A stretch of DNA of 19,277 bases from Methanobacteriota archaeon (GTDB lineage: Archaea; Halobacteriota; Syntropharchaeia; JACQPP01). The notes beneath the pieces were generated by a model. The model did not search any database and was not told the DNA's origin. It saw only the letters and a list, made by a program, of their open reading frames with translations. The first letter of the stretch is position 1. Each line of letters opens with the position of its first letter. Below are positions 18,844 through 19,277 of this stretch, one piece after another. A program made the position numbers and the translations under genes. Location of the stretch: contig JACQPP010000110.1 in the NCBI GenBank assembly GCA_016207465.1, positions 1 to 19,277 of the forward strand, read 5' to 3'.

Positions 18844-19277
18844 TATAGGTCCGGCCGCAGTTGCTTTCGCGCCGCCTCCGCCCCCGCCCCCCGCTCGACG
18901 GGGTGGCACACCTCGGCCAGCCCATCTTCGAGGGCGCGGATGGCGCGGAGGAGGTCCCGGGCGGGGGTGTTCCCCATGGTGGCGATGCGGATGATTCTGC
19001 CCTTCAGGTGGTCCTGTCCGCCCGCCACGACGACTCCCCGCCGTTTGATGGCGGCCTTGAGTTCCTCGCCTTTGCCCTCGGGGGCCCGGAGGGCGGTGAC
19101 GGTGTGGGAGGGATGGCTCGGGGGGATGGCCTGGGGGAAGAGGGGGAGGCCGAGGGCCTGGGCGGCGGCCTGGACGGCCCGGGAGGAGCGGTGGTGGCGC
19201 GCGATGCGCCGGGCGAGCCCCTCCTCGCGGATGATGCGGAGGGCCTCCTGGAGGGCATAGTAGAGGGGGAGGGCGGG
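18843..19277 (-). CDS. Class V aminotransferase (serine--pyruvate/alanine--glyoxylate type), C-terminal part
   Basis: The frame is open to the right edge, giving the last 144 residues of a longer protein (family members are about 370-390). Visible marks of the small C-terminal domain are YYALQEALRIIREEGL, ALGLPLFPQAIPPSHPSHTV and KRRGVVVAGGQDHLKG followed by RIIRIATMGN. These match the purple-acid class V group that includes alanine--glyoxylate and serine--pyruvate aminotransferases. The PLP lysine lies in the missing part. The enzyme would need pyridoxal phosphate, the product of the neighbouring pdxS pathway. The exact substrate pair cannot be told. Confidence 0.88.
   Translation of the reverse strand, partial: PALPLYYALQEALRIIREEGLARRIARHHRSSRAVQAAAQALGLPLFPQAIPPSHPSHTVTALRAPEGKGEELKAAIKRRGVVVAGGQDHLKGRIIRIATMGNTPARDLLRAIRALEDGLAEVCHPVERGAGAEAARKQLRPDL

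Noticed and set aside
1..19277. CRISPR array, rRNA genes or a replication origin
   Set aside because: No regularly spaced direct repeats, no rRNA-like sequence and no orc1/cdc6 gene with origin repeats were seen on reading both strands.

Overview
The window is a GC-rich, gene-dense stretch of an archaeal chromosome. The archaeal signs are an SRP19 gene, a DUF211 gene, a stand-alone diphthine--ammonia ligase, TrmB-like and Tfx-like regulators, a KaiC-family ATPase, and many genes whose start codon lies about 25-35 bases from a TATA-like element (leaderless or nearly leaderless transcription). Aerobic or respiratory heterotrophy is suggested by succinate dehydrogenase, acyl-CoA dehydrogenase, an enoyl-CoA hydratase homologue and glutamate dehydrogenase. 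A Thermoplasmata-like lineage is a guess from gene content; nothing here fixes the taxon.

Layout. Bases 1-2353 (+): the tail of an unknown gene, a winged-helix protein, a TPR protein, a PD-(D/E)XK nuclease-fold protein, a small membrane protein and SRP19. Bases 2367-3976 (-): VIT1/CCC1-like transporter, DUF211 protein and diphthine--ammonia ligase. The ligase diverges from an acyl-CoA dehydrogenase (4028-5257, +), and one TATA element sits midway between the two start codons. Bases 5258-5386 hold folded sequence, a possible tRNA-Ser 3' remnant and a terminator-like hairpin. Bases 5261-6921 (-) form a three-gene unit: a transposase-derived zinc-ribbon protein lacking an intact DDE triad, a KaiC-like ATPase with an altered catalytic pair, and an AT-richer small membrane protein. 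Bases 7120-7933: a TrmB-like regulator divergent from a small coiled-coil protein.

Bases 8004-10505: a long coiled-coil protein and a MinD/ParA-type ATPase, convergent, with 3 bases between their stop codons, ending in matching SHOCT-like tails. Bases 10604-11311: crotonase-fold protein. Bases 11349-12262: a Tfx-like HTH gene overlapping a nucleotidyltransferase gene, with an operator-like dyad at the promoter, resembling a toxin-antitoxin pair. Bases 12276-15708 (-): sdhCDAB. Then glutamate dehydrogenase (+), a second MinD-like ATPase (-), pdxS (-) and the C-terminal part of a class V aminotransferase (-).

The most unusual observations are (1) a palindromic repeat of about 39 bp found inside two unrelated coding sequences (9563-9601 and 11894-11932), with a compensatory base-pair change; (2) the MinD/coiled-coil pair with a shared tail; (3) the transposase-derived protein/KaiC/membrane protein operon; and (4) the autoregulated-looking HTH/nucleotidyltransferase pair.
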